From contig JACCRC010000506.1 in NCBI GenBank assembly GCA_013813765.1, positions 1 through 39,455 on the forward strand: a stretch of DNA of 39,455 nucleotides, written 5' to 3'. The stretch comes from Deltaproteobacteria bacterium (GTDB lineage: Bacteria; Myxococcota_A; Polyangia; Haliangiales; Haliangiaceae). The first letter of the stretch is position 1. The number at the start of each line of letters is the position of its first letter. The notes under the pieces are model-generated. The model was not told the origin of the DNA and ran no database searches. It was given only the letters and a program-made list of their open reading frames with translations. The translations under genes were made by a program, and so were the position numbers. Positions 10,207 to 19,515 of this stretch are shown here, in pieces.

Positions 10207-13200
10207 ATGCCCGTCAAGAAGAGCTCGCTGATCTCGTACGTACTCGGTCTCGTCGCCGCGCTGCTCCTCAGCTCCGGATGCGGTGACAACTGGATTCCCG
10301 AGGGCCAGTTGCCGGATCCCGGCACGTCCTCGAAGGAGATCACGAAGTTCACGATCAACGGGGTCGACGGCACGATCGCCGGCACCAACATCGCACTGAC
10401 GGTTCCGTTCGGCACCAACGTCGCGAGTCTGTCACCGCAGATCGTTCACACGGGCGCTTCGATCAACCCTGCCAGCGACGTCACGCAGAACTTCACGAGC
10501 CCGGTTTCGTACACGGTGACCGCGATCGACGGCACCACGCAGGCATATCAGGCGACCGTCAGCGTCGCGGCGAGCGACGCGAAGGACATCACGAGGTTCA
10601 CGATCCTCGGGGTCGACGGCGTCATCAACGGCACCAGCATCACGCTGACGCTTCCGTTCGCGACCGCCGTCCAGAACCTCACGCCGACCATCGTTCACAC
10701 CGGCGTCAGCATCAACCCGCCGAGCGGCATCGCGGCGAACTTCACGAGCCCCGTCGACTACACGGTGCGCGCCGCGGATGGCAGCACGAAGAAGTACACG
10801 GTGACCGTGATGGCTGCGACGAGCAACTCGAAGGACATCACGAAGTTCACGATCCTCGGCGTCGACGGTGTCATCAACGGCACGAACATCTCGCTGACGC
10901 TGCCCTTCGGCACGAGCCTGCTGAGCCTGACACCGACGATCATGCACACCGGCATCAGCGTCACGCCCACGAGCGGCGCTGCGCAGAGCTTCCTCGCGCC
11001 CGTGCTGTACACCGTGAGCGCCGTCGACTTCTCGACGAAGGTCTACACGGTCACCGTCAACGTCGCTCCGAGCAGCTCGAAGGACATCACCCAGTTCCAG
11101 ATCCTCGGCATCGACGGAACGATCAGCGGCACCAACATCTCCCTCCAGGTCCCGTTCGGAACGAATCGGGCGAGCCTCACGCCGACCATCACGCACACCG
11201 GCGCGAGCGTCAGCCCGGCGAGCGGCGTGCCGAACAACTTCACGGGTCCGGCGACCTACGTCGTGACCGCCGCCGATGGCAGCACGAAGTCGTACACCGT
11301 CAACGTCACCGCCGCGCCGAGCACGGCGAAGGACATCACCCAGTTCTCGATCCTCGGAGTCGACGGCGCGATCGCCGGCACCAGCATCTCGCTCACGCTG
11401 CCGTTCGGTACGAGCCTCGCGAGCCTGACGCCCACGATCGCTCACACGGGCGCTAGCATCAGCCCGCTCAGCGGGGTCGCGCAGAGCTTCGCCGCGCCGG
11501 TCATGTACACGGTCACCGCTGCGGACGGCAGCATGAAGACGTACACGGTCGTCGTCAGCGTCGCTCCGAGCAACGCGAAGGACATCACCCAGTTCACGAT
11601 CAACGGCGTCGCCGGCGCGATCACCGGCACCAGCATCACGCTGACGCTGCCGTTCGGCACCAACCTCGCCACCCTCACGCCGACGATCATGCACACCGGC
11701 CAGAGCGTCAGCCCGGCCAGCGGCGTCACGCAGAGCTTCACCAGCCCGCGCCAGTACACGGTGACGGCGATGGACGGCTCGACGAAGACCTATACGGTGA
11801 CGGTCTCGCTCGGGCTCAACACGTCGAAGGACATCACTCGGTTCACGATCCTCGGCCTCGACGGCACGATCAACGGCACGAACATCACGCTGCAGCTGCC
11901 GTTCGGCACGAGCCTGACGAGCCTCACACCGACGATCACCATCACCGGCGTCAGCGTCAGCCCGGCAAGCGGCATCGCTCAGGACTTCACCGCGGCGCGC
12001 CAGTACGTCGTCACGGCCGCGGACGGTTCGACGAAGACCTATACGGTCACCGTCACCGCCGCGCTGAACAACTCGAAGGACATCATCGCGTTCGCGATCT
12101 TTGGCGTCGACGGCAACATCATCGGCACGAACATCAACGTGACGCTGCCGCAAGGCACGGTGGTCAACAGCCTGACCCCGACGATCGTGCACACCGGCGC
12201 GAGCATCAACCCGCCGAGCGGCGTCTCGCAGAACTTCACGAACCCGGTGCAGTACACGGTCACCGCTGCGGACGGCTCGACGAAGACCTACACCGTGACG
12301 GTCTTCATCGCGGCGAGCAGCTCGAAGAACATCACGCAGTTCTCCATTCTCGGCATCAACGGAACGATCGGCATCAACACGATCACGCTCGTCGTGCCGT
12401 TCGGCACGCCCCTCAACAACCTGACTCCGACGATCACGCACACCGGCGTCAGCATCAGCCCGGCCAGCGGTGTCGCACAGAACTTCAGTGCCGGCTCGGT
12501 CATCTACACGGTGACCGCCGCCGACGGCACCATGAAGCCGTACACGGTCACGGTGACCGCCGCCGCGTCGGCTGCCAAGTTCATCACGAAGTTCACGATC
12601 AACACCGTCAATGGCACGATCGTCGAAGGTCCCCCGAATACGATCACGCTCACCCTGCCGCCGGGCACCAGCCTCACGGGCCTCATGCCCGTGATCGAGT
12701 TCACCGGAACGAGCGTGACCCCGGCGAGCATGGCCACGCAGAACTTCACGAGCCCTGTCACGTACACCGTGAGGGCAGCGGACAACTCGACGAAGGACTA
12801 CCTGGTCACCGTCATCTCGCCGCAGCTCGTGTCGATCGCGGTCACCCCGCCCGACAGGAGGATCGCGCAGGGTACCAACCTCGGATACACGGCCACCGGC
12901 AGGTACTCGGACAACTCGACGCTCGACATCACGTCGCAGGTGGTCTGGTCAACCGGCGATATGAATGTCGCGTCGATCTCCACCGCGGGTCTTGCCCGCG
13001 GTGTGAACCCGGGCACGACGAAGGTCATCGCGACGCTCGGCCTCATCTCGGGCTCCACGGACCTCGAGGTCACGGCCGCGGCGCTGGTGTCGATCGCGGT
13101 GGAGCCGCCGACGCCGTCGATCGCGAAGGGCACCGATCAGCTGTTCGTCGCGATCGGTACCTACACCGACGGCTCGACGCAGCCCGTGGTCGGCGTGAGC

Positions 13201-15516
13201 TGGAGCACGGACGACATCAGCGTCGCGACGATCTCCGCCGCGGGGCTTGCCCACGGCGAGGACCAGGGCACGACGGTGGTCACCGCGACCGACCTCGCCA
13301 CCGGCATCTTCGGGACGACCACGCTCGCAGTCACGATGGCAACCCTGGTCTCGCTCCAGGTCACGCCGATCGACCCGTCGACCCCGTTGGGCACCGACAA
13401 GAAGTTCACGGCCACCGGCCGGTACTCCGACAACACCCTGCAGGACCTCAGCAGCACGGTGACGTGGACGTCGTCGCTGGTCGGCGTTGCCACGGTCTCG
13501 GCCACGGGTCTGGCGCACAGCGTGAGTCCTGGCACCACGGAGATCACCGCGGACGCCGGCGGCGGCATCTCGGACACGACCACTCTCGAGGTCACGCCGG
13601 CGGTCCTTCTCTCGATCGAGGTCTCGCCGTCATCGGCGTCGATCGCGGAGGGTCGGGATCAGCAGTTCGACGCGATCGGCACGTACACCGACGGCAATGT
13701 ACAGACCATCACCGATGAAGTGACGTGGAGCTCGTCGGACAACGGCATCGCGACGATCTCGAACGCGCAGAATAGCGAGGGCTTGGCCCACGGCGAGGAT
13801 GTAGGCACCGTCACGATCACCGCGGAGCTCGACGGTGTTACCGGCACCGCGACGCTCGAGGTCACGACAGCGACGCTGCTCTCGATCGAGGTCTTCCCGT
13901 TCGACCCCAACATGCCGAGGGGTACGGCGCGCAACTTCACGGCGGAGGGTACGTACACCAATGGCAACGTCGTGGACCTGACCACCGCCGTCACCTGGAC
14001 GAGCACCGATAGCAACATCGCATTCGTGTCGAACTCGGGTCTCACGAAGGGACGCGTGACGGCAGCGAACGTGGGTGTGGCGACGATCACCGCCACGCTC
14101 GACGGCGTCTCCGGCGACACCGTGGTCAACGTGGTCGTGGCGACGCTCGCGTCCATCAGCGTCGAGCCGGCGACCCCGTCGATCGCGCTCGGTACGAAAC
14201 AGCAGTTCAAGGCGGTCGGCGTGTACACCGACGCGTCGACAGACGACCTGACCGCGAGCGTCACCTGGGACACGTCTAACCCGCTGGTGGCCCTCATCTC
14301 GAACGGCGTCAGCGACAAGGGCCTCGCGACCTCGAAGCAGGTCGGCTCCACGACGATCACCGCCACCCTTGGCCTGATCTCCGGAACGGCCGTGCTGACC
14401 GTCAGCGCGGCGACGCTGATCCGGATCGAGGTCACTCCTTCGAACCAGAGCCTCCCGCGCGCCACGACGGACGACTACACCGCGACTGGCGTGTACAGCG
14501 ATGCGACGACGGTCGACCTCACGGACCTGGTGACGTGGTCTTCCTCGTCCCCGACCGTCGCGTCGATCTCCAACGCGAACAACCTCAAGGGCACGGTGTC
14601 GACGCTCGTCGCGGGTACCACGACGATCACCGCGTTCGATCCGGTCTCGATGATGTCGGGCTCGACGTCGCTCACCGTCACGAACGGCGTGCTGGAGAGC
14701 ATCACGGTGACACCGAACCCGGCGACGATCGCGATCGGCGCACGGGTCCAGTTCACCGCGACCGGTAACTACAGTGACGGTACGTCGCGCGTGATCACGA
14801 ACGCCGTGTCTTGGTCGTCGAGCTCACCGGCCATCGCGGGCGCCAGCAACGGCCGCAAGAAGCGCGGCATCGCGAACGGCAAGAAGGCCGGGATGGTCAC
14901 GATCACCGCGACCGATGGTGCGACGGGCATCTTCGGCACGGCCAGCCTGACCGTCACGAACGCGACGCTGCAGACGATCACGATCCTGCCTGCCAACACC
15001 ACGATCCCGAACACGACGAACCAGTTCTATCAGGCGATCGGAAACTTCAGCGACGGGTCGACGTCCGACATCACGGGCGCCGTGAGCTGGACGTCGACGA
15101 ACACCGCGGTCGCGACGATCTCGAACCAGCCCTTCCAGGAGGGCATCGCGACGGCGGCATCCGTTGGTACGACCACGATCCAAGCACTCGACACCAGCAC
15201 GAACATCCTCGGTTCGACGCCGCTGACGGTATCGAGCGCGACGCTGGTGTCGATCGCGGTGACACCGGGGAGCCCGACCATCATCGCCGGTGCGACGATC
15301 TCGATGATCGCGACCGCGACGTACTCGGATAACTCGACGAAGATCGTGACCCGCGAGGTCACGTGGACGTCGATGAACCCGGCGGCGGCGACGATCTCGA
15401 ACGCGTTCCCGACCCAGGGACTGCTGCAGGGAATCGCGATGGGGTCGACGGAGATCAGGGCGCAGTACCCGCTGACCAACGTCATCGGGTCGACAACGGC
15501 GACGATCCTGCCCTGA
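10207..15516 (+). CDS. 1769-residue lipoprotein with ten DUF5018-like and ten BIG2-like repeats
   Basis: The signal peptide ends in the lipobox LSSGC (Cys25), so this is a lipid-anchored envelope protein. Residues 43 to about 873 are ten consecutive DUF5018-like units. Each begins K-D-I-T-x-F-x-I-x-G-V-D-G, continues with a LTLPFGT block, and ends PASGVxQxFTSPxxYTVTA-DGSTKTYTVTV. Residues 874-1769 are ten BIG2-type bacterial Ig-like units of about 90 residues. These start L-x-S-I-x-V-x-P and contain FTATGxYSDGS, VTWSSS, ATIS and GxxTITA. No enzymatic domain is visible and the protein ends within the last Ig strand. Such rods commonly lift adhesive or structural surfaces away from the cell. 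GGGGAG precedes the ATG by five bases. The domain reading is confident; the role is inferred. Confidence 0.9.
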   Translation: MPVKKSSLISYVLGLVAALLLSSGCGDNWIPEGQLPDPGTSSKEITKFTINGVDGTIAGTNIALTVPFGTNVASLSPQIVHTGASINPASDVTQNFTSPVSYTVTAIDGTTQAYQATVSVAASDAKDITRFTILGVDGVINGTSITLTLPFATAVQNLTPTIVHTGVSINPPSGIAANFTSPVDYTVRAADGSTKKYTVTVMAATSNSKDITKFTILGVDGVINGTNISLTLPFGTSLLSLTPTIMHTGISVTPTSGAAQSFLAPVLYTVSAVDFSTKVYTVTVNVAPSSSKDITQFQILGIDGTISGTNISLQVPFGTNRASLTPTITHTGASVSPASGVPNNFTGPATYVVTAADGSTKSYTVNVTAAPSTAKDITQFSILGVDGAIAGTSISLTLPFGTSLASLTPTIAHTGASISPLSGVAQSFAAPVMYTVTAADGSMKTYTVVVSVAPSNAKDITQFTINGVAGAITGTSITLTLPFGTNLATLTPTIMHTGQSVSPASGVTQSFTSPRQYTVTAMDGSTKTYTVTVSLGLNTSKDITRFTILGLDGTINGTNITLQLPFGTSLTSLTPTITITGVSVSPASGIAQDFTAARQYVVTAADGSTKTYTVTVTAALNNSKDIIAFAIFGVDGNIIGTNINVTLPQGTVVNSLTPTIVHTGASINPPSGVSQNFTNPVQYTVTAADGSTKTYTVTVFIAASSSKNITQFSILGINGTIGINTITLVVPFGTPLNNLTPTITHTGVSISPASGVAQNFSAGSVIYTVTAADGTMKPYTVTVTAAASAAKFITKFTINTVNGTIVEGPPNTITLTLPPGTSLTGLMPVIEFTGTSVTPASMATQNFTSPVTYTVRAADNSTKDYLVTVISPQLVSIAVTPPDRRIAQGTNLGYTATGRYSDNSTLDITSQVVWSTGDMNVASISTAGLARGVNPGTTKVIATLGLISGSTDLEVTAAALVSIAVEPPTPSIAKGTDQLFVAIGTYTDGSTQPVVGVSWSTDDISVATISAAGLAHGEDQGTTVVTATDLATGIFGTTTLAVTMATLVSLQVTPIDPSTPLGTDKKFTATGRYSDNTLQDLSSTVTWTSSLVGVATVSATGLAHSVSPGTTEITADAGGGISDTTTLEVTPAVLLSIEVSPSSASIAEGRDQQFDAIGTYTDGNVQTITDEVTWSSSDNGIATISNAQNSEGLAHGEDVGTVTITAELDGVTGTATLEVTTATLLSIEVFPFDPNMPRGTARNFTAEGTYTNGNVVDLTTAVTWTSTDSNIAFVSNSGLTKGRVTAANVGVATITATLDGVSGDTVVNVVVATLASISVEPATPSIALGTKQQFKAVGVYTDASTDDLTASVTWDTSNPLVALISNGVSDKGLATSKQVGSTTITATLGLISGTAVLTVSAATLIRIEVTPSNQSLPRATTDDYTATGVYSDATTVDLTDLVTWSSSSPTVASISNANNLKGTVSTLVAGTTTITAFDPVSMMSGSTSLTVTNGVLESITVTPNPATIAIGARVQFTATGNYSDGTSRVITNAVSWSSSSPAIAGASNGRKKRGIANGKKAGMVTITATDGATGIFGTASLTVTNATLQTITILPANTTIPNTTNQFYQAIGNFSDGSTSDITGAVSWTSTNTAVATISNQPFQEGIATAASVGTTTIQALDTSTNILGSTPLTVSSATLVSIAVTPGSPTIIAGATISMIATATYSDNSTKIVTREVTWTSMNPAAATISNAFPTQGLLQGIAMGSTEIRAQYPLTNVIGSTTATILP
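10333..12828 (+). repeat. Ten tandem coding repeats, nine unit steps, eight of them exactly 249 bp
   Basis: The Lys codon opening each KDIT-type unit falls at 10333, 10582, 10831, 11080, 11329, 11578, 11827, 12076, 12325 and 12577. The first eight spacings are exactly 249 bases (83 codons) and the last is 252. Sequence identity is high at the unit ends and lower in the middle. The lack of indels over ten copies suggests amplification by recombination plus selection for constant length. Confidence 0.9.
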
Positions 15517-15561
15517 CATGTAAGACCACGCACTCCTAAACAGCGCGCGGTGACGGCCGGA

Positions 15562-15582
15562 CCGGGAGGATGTGCCTCCCGG
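15562..15582 (+). promoter_or_regulatory. Perfect 8-bp stem with the GTG start codon in its loop
   Basis: CCGGGAGG (15562-15569) pairs perfectly with CCTCCCGG (15575-15582) around the loop ATGTG. The GGGAGG arm is the only Shine-Dalgarno-like sequence for the GTG at 15572, though it sits unusually close to it. The structure could mask initiation, or it could belong to termination of the preceding gene, which ends at 15516. No T-run follows it. The rest of 15517-15571 shows nothing else. Confidence 0.4.
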
Positions 15583-16384
15583 GACGGCCCTTCGCGCGCT
15601 CGCCATCGTGGCCCTCTGGACGGTGGCCGCTCGCGCCGAAACGATCGTCTACCTGTCGCGAGATGGCGTGGACCTCCGCCCCGGGCGGAACAACTCGCAC
15701 GCCGGCACGTCGTCGCTGATCGAAGAGCCCGCGACGATCGGCCCGTGGGAGACCACACCCGAGGTGTGGGCAGAGACGGTCGCGTGTGTTCGCGAGGTCT
15801 ATGCGCCGTTCGCGGTGACGATCACCGAGGAGGAGCCCGGCAACGTTCCCTACATCCAGGCGGTGTTCGGCGGCTCGCCGCTGGACCTCGACATGCCGCG
15901 CAGCTACGCGGGCATCTCGCCATTCCGCGGTGACTGCTCCGTGATCGAGCGGTCGATCGTGTTCGCGTTCACCGACATCCTGCCGCCCGATGCGCAGACG
16001 GTCTGTCACACGATCGCGCAGGAGATCGGTCACAGCTTCGGCCTCGACCACGTGCTGATGGACTCCGACCCGATGTCGACCGCGCACAAGCCCGGGAAGC
16101 GCGCGTTCGTCGATCAGGACGCGGCGTGCGGCGAGGGCAAACCGCGCAAGTGCGGCCTGCCGAGCTCCCCCTGCAGCACGACCCAGAACTCCTACGCACT
16201 GCTCGCCGAGCGGATCGGCCTCGCCGGCGACGAGCTCTCGCTCCGCGCCGTGGACCAACAACCTGATGAGGTCGGCTGCGCGGCGGCAGGCGGCAGCGGA
16301 GGTGGTGCGCTGCTCGTACTGGCGGTGGTGGCCCCGATCACGCGCCGCCCTCGTGCGAACCGGATCCCGCGCAAAAATCCATAG
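15572..16384 (+). CDS. Secreted metzincin-like protein with MYXO-CTERM-type tail
   Basis: 270 residues from a GTG start, the only in-frame start that keeps the signal peptide (LRALAIVALWTVAARA, cut after ARA). The zinc-protease signature reads QEIGHSFGLDH where a metzincin has HExxHxxGxxH. The catalytic Glu and the second and third His are present, but the first His is Gln (codon CAG). A Met-turn-like DPMS follows (residues 167-170). Several Cys pairs suggest disulphides. The C-terminus has Gly-Cys, a Gly/Ala stretch, a hydrophobic span (ALLVLAVVAPI) and an Arg-rich end, the pattern of myxosortase substrates. It would be anchored outside the cell. Loss of one zinc ligand means activity is uncertain; this may be a family-wide variant. 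Downstream, 16385-16490 is noncoding with no clear signal. Confidence 0.75.
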   Translation: MPPGTALRALAIVALWTVAARAETIVYLSRDGVDLRPGRNNSHAGTSSLIEEPATIGPWETTPEVWAETVACVREVYAPFAVTITEEEPGNVPYIQAVFGGSPLDLDMPRSYAGISPFRGDCSVIERSIVFAFTDILPPDAQTVCHTIAQEIGHSFGLDHVLMDSDPMSTAHKPGKRAFVDQDAACGEGKPRKCGLPSSPCSTTQNSYALLAERIGLAGDELSLRAVDQQPDEVGCAAAGGSGGGALLVLAVVAPITRRPRANRIPRKNP

Positions 16385-16490
16385 CCACTGTGAGCACTTG
16401 GGGGTGTACGTACGCTGAGACCGGGGGGTCGCAACGGCCTCACGCCCTGTGATCCCAAAGCTCGCGTGAACCGCCCGCCATACGCTATGG

Positions 16491-17978
16491 ATGGGTGTCG
16501 TGCGGCAGCTGTGGCTCGTGGCTAACGTCCTGCTCGCCGCCTGTGGCGGTGGCGGGAAAGATCCGCTCGCGCCCGACGCACCTGCAGTCGCGGATGCCGG
16601 CGCGGATGCACCGCCCGCGTTCGCCGCATGCAACGAGTTCAGCGCGGCGGGCGTGTCCGTGCCCGCACACGTGACCGGTCAGCTCGGCAACTCCGACGTC
16701 GAGAGCCCGAGCACGTGCTCGGTCGTCGATGCGCCCTTCGGCATCGAGTCCGCGGGACCCGATCGCGTCATCCCGCTGACGAACCTCTCGCCGGGTGCCG
16801 CGTACGTCGTCAAGCTCACCTCGGCGAGCGACCTCGCGTTCTACGTTGTCACCGGTTGCAACACGGCGACGGGCCCGGGCGCGGATCAGTGCCAGCTGTT
16901 CGAGGACTCGGTCGGCGGCGGTGACGCGGAGGTGGGCCGGTTCATCGCCGGCGGCGCGACCGCGTACGTCGTCGTCGACTACTACGCATCCGCCTCTCCG
17001 CCGAGCAGCTCGTTCACGCTCGACGTCTACGCGGAGCAGTGTCAGGAGGACGACATCGGGCAGTGCGGCGGCTCGACGCCCGCGTGCTTCGAGGGGCGCT
17101 GCGTCGGCTGCGTGACGAGCTTTGACTGCACCGCCGCTACGACACCGGTGTGCTCGTCGAACCAGGCGTGCACCTCCGGCGCCGACATGTGCACCACCGA
17201 CGGTGCGGACGAGCCCGCGAATGACGGCCCAGCCGGCGCGACGATGATCGCGCTCGACGGTACCGGCCACAGCGTCATCAACGGCAGGGTGTGCTCGAGC
17301 CCGCGCACCGAGTACGACTACTTCGCCTTCGACGTCACGACGCTCGGCGAGCGGTGGGACTTCCAACTCGGCTGGCTCGGCGGGCGCGACCTCGACATGC
17401 GTGCGTACGACGCAACCGGCAAGCAGCTCGGGTTGTCGTTCTGGGAGCAGCCCGAGCGCATCGTCCTGACGTACCTGCCGATCGGCCGCTACTACGTGCG
17501 CGTCCGCGAGTTCTCGTCCACGCCCGATGTCTCCCCGATCAGCTACACGCTCACCACGCAGCGCACGCTCGGCACCGCGTGCACGGCTGCCGCTGATTGC
17601 GCGCAGGAGTACCGGAACCAGCTGTTCCGCGGACAGTGCACCGCGGGTGCGTGCGTGTCGATCGACGGTGATGGCGCCGTCGCCGAAGGCGGCCGCTGTG
17701 ACAGCCAGTCCGACTGCGGCCTCGCGCTGCACTGCCCGAGCTTCTTCTTCGTCGCCGGTGGCGATACCCGCGAGACCTGTGCGCGCAGCTGCACCGACGA
17801 CACGACCTGCGGTCCACTCGGCGCAGACTTCGTCTGCACGACGTACTTCTCGAACAACTTCTGCGTCCAGAAGTGCACCGCGGATGACCAGTGCCCGACC
17901 GTGATCACATCGCCCCCCGTGACCGGGCCGTGGCGCCGCCTCACGTGCGACGTGCCGACCGGCCGCTGCGTTCCCTGA
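16491..17978 (+). CDS. Cys-rich lipoprotein with PPC-like beta-sandwich domains
   Basis: 495 residues. The short lipoprotein signal ends in LLAAC (Cys18), followed by an Asp/Ala/Pro-rich linker. Residues of about 47-160 look like a beta-sandwich ([26 protein letters not shown]). A Cys-rich module follows ([17 protein letters not shown]). Residues of about 215-350 form a second sandwich resembling the bacterial pre-peptidase C-terminal type ([35 protein letters not shown]). A second Cys-rich block (CxxxxDC, GxCTAGACV, CxSDSDC-like) runs to the end. GTG 16500 is an alternative start giving a more usual short signal. Many such lipoproteins occur in myxobacteria; the function is unknown. The domain names are by eye. 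Confidence 0.8.
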   Translation: MGVVRQLWLVANVLLAACGGGGKDPLAPDAPAVADAGADAPPAFAACNEFSAAGVSVPAHVTGQLGNSDVESPSTCSVVDAPFGIESAGPDRVIPLTNLSPGAAYVVKLTSASDLAFYVVTGCNTATGPGADQCQLFEDSVGGGDAEVGRFIAGGATAYVVVDYYASASPPSSSFTLDVYAEQCQEDDIGQCGGSTPACFEGRCVGCVTSFDCTAATTPVCSSNQACTSGADMCTTDGADEPANDGPAGATMIALDGTGHSVINGRVCSSPRTEYDYFAFDVTTLGERWDFQLGWLGGRDLDMRAYDATGKQLGLSFWEQPERIVLTYLPIGRYYVRVREFSSTPDVSPISYTLTTQRTLGTACTAAADCAQEYRNQLFRGQCTAGACVSIDGDGAVAEGGRCDSQSDCGLALHCPSFFFVAGGDTRETCARSCTDDTTCGPLGADFVCTTYFSNNFCVQKCTADDQCPTVITSPPVTGPWRRLTCDVPTGRCVP

Positions 17979-18010
17979 AACGGGCGCCGCCCGTGCTAGA
18001 ACCTCCGGCG

Positions 18011-19453
18011 ATGACCGCGGAGCGCAACGCCTCGATCCTCGTCGTCGAAGATGACGAAGCGATGCGCGACCTGCTGTCCGAGGAGCTCGAGGACGCCGGG
18101 TTCGAGGTCGCGGCCGCGGGCGGAGCGTCCGCCGGCCTCGAGGTCGCGCGCTCGGGCCGCTTCGACCTGGTGATCACCGACCTCCGCATGCCGGAGATGG
18201 ACGGCTTCGATCTGATCCGCGGCGTGATGGCGCTTCCCGAGCCTCCGCACGTCGTGATGATCACCGCGTTCGGCTCGATCGAGACCGCGATCCGCGCGGT
18301 CAAGCTCGGCGCCTACGACTACATCACCAAGCCGTTCGAGATCGAGGAGCTCCTCCTCGTCGCCGACAAGGCGCTCGGCGAGCGCGCGCTGCGCACGAGG
18401 ATCGCGCGCCTGCAGCGCGAGGTCGAGGATCGCTACGGCCTCGGCAACATCATCGCGAACAGCCAGTCGATGCGCGATGTCGTCGCGCTCGTTCGCCGGA
18501 TCGCCGGGTCCACCGCGTCGGTGCTCGTCACCGGCGAGTCGGGGACCGGCAAGGAGCTGATCGCCCGCGCGATCCACTACAACTCAACCCGCGCGAACGG
18601 CGCGTTCGTCGGTGTGAACCTCGCGGCGGTGCCCGAGGGACTCATCGAGTCGGAGCTGTTCGGTCACAAGAAGGGCGCGTTCACCGACGCCCGCGCCGAC
18701 AAGCCCGGCCTCTTCCTCGAGGCCGACGGCGGCACGATCTTCCTCGACGAGATCGGCGAGCTCGCCCTGCCCCTCCAGGCAAAGCTGCTGCGCGTGCTGC
18801 AGGAGCACGAGGTCCGGCCGCTCGGCGCCACGAAGAACCAGCGCGTCGATGCACGCGTGGTGGCTGCAACGAACAAGAACCTCGAGACGATGCTCGCCGA
18901 GGGCAGCTTCCGCGAGGATCTCTACTACCGCCTCAACGTGATTCACCTCGATCTGCCGCCGCTGCGGTCGCGGCCGGAGGACATCGTTCCGCTCGCCGAG
19001 GCCGTGCTCGAGCAACTCGGCGCGAAGCAGACACCTCCGCGGCGGATGCGGCTCGCGCCCGAGGCGCAACACCTGCTCCTCGCCTACAACTGGCCGGGCA
19101 ACGTTCGCGAGCTGATGAACGTGCTCGAGCGCGGCGTCGCGCTGTGCCAGGGCGAGCTGATCTCCGACGAAGATCTCCCGCCGCAGGTGCGCGAGAAGCG
19201 CCCCGGCGATTTCCTGGGCGCTGCCGTCGCGCGGCGGATGACGCTCGCCGATCTCGAGCGCGAGTTCATCGAGCGCGTGCTCGAGGACGAAGCGGGCAAC
19301 AAGACCCGCGCGGCGCAGCGCCTCGGTCTGGATCGCAAGACGCTCTACCGCAAGCTCGACGAGTACGCGAAGGCGAGCGGAGAACCGCGTGCGCCCTCCC
19401 CGGCCGAATCCGATCCCGGCATCTCGGGGACGTTTCCGGCGACCGAGAAGTAA
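18011..19453 (+). CDS. NtrC-family sigma-54-dependent response regulator
   Basis: 480 residues in three domains. The receiver (1-120) has the acidic pair in VVEDDE, phospho-acceptor Asp57 in ITDLRMP, Thr85 and Lys107. The AAA+ domain (about 145-385) has Walker A GESGTGKE (175-182), the sigma-54 loop reading GAFTDA (222-227) instead of GAFTGA, Walker B GTIFLDE (241-247) and the arginine-finger region [11 protein letters not shown]. The C-terminal Fis-type helix-turn-helix (about 412-452) contains [20 protein letters not shown]. The start at 18011 is chosen because any upstream start would overlap the previous gene and add a non-domain stretch. No histidine kinase lies nearby, so it is an orphan in this window. 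Its targets are unknown. The family is certain. Confidence 0.95.
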   Translation: MTAERNASILVVEDDEAMRDLLSEELEDAGFEVAAAGGASAGLEVARSGRFDLVITDLRMPEMDGFDLIRGVMALPEPPHVVMITAFGSIETAIRAVKLGAYDYITKPFEIEELLLVADKALGERALRTRIARLQREVEDRYGLGNIIANSQSMRDVVALVRRIAGSTASVLVTGESGTGKELIARAIHYNSTRANGAFVGVNLAAVPEGLIESELFGHKKGAFTDARADKPGLFLEADGGTIFLDEIGELALPLQAKLLRVLQEHEVRPLGATKNQRVDARVVAATNKNLETMLAEGSFREDLYYRLNVIHLDLPPLRSRPEDIVPLAEAVLEQLGAKQTPPRRMRLAPEAQHLLLAYNWPGNVRELMNVLERGVALCQGELISDEDLPPQVREKRPGDFLGAAVARRMTLADLEREFIERVLEDEAGNKTRAAQRLGLDRKTLYRKLDEYAKASGEPRAPSPAESDPGISGTFPATEK

Positions 19454-19515
19454 GGCTTTCCGCGCACATAGCGTGACCACGCAACCGCAGCGAGCGCGTG
19501 CCGATAGGCGCGCCC

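Noticed and set aside
10432..12441. 669-residue minus-strand frame opposite the DUF5018-like repeats
   Set aside because: It only mirrors the repeat period of the real plus-strand gene and has no recognisable domain.
17891..18010. Upstream extension of the NtrC-type regulator
   Set aside because: It would overlap the 3' end of the Cys-rich lipoprotein gene and adds Arg/Pro-rich sequence outside the receiver domain.
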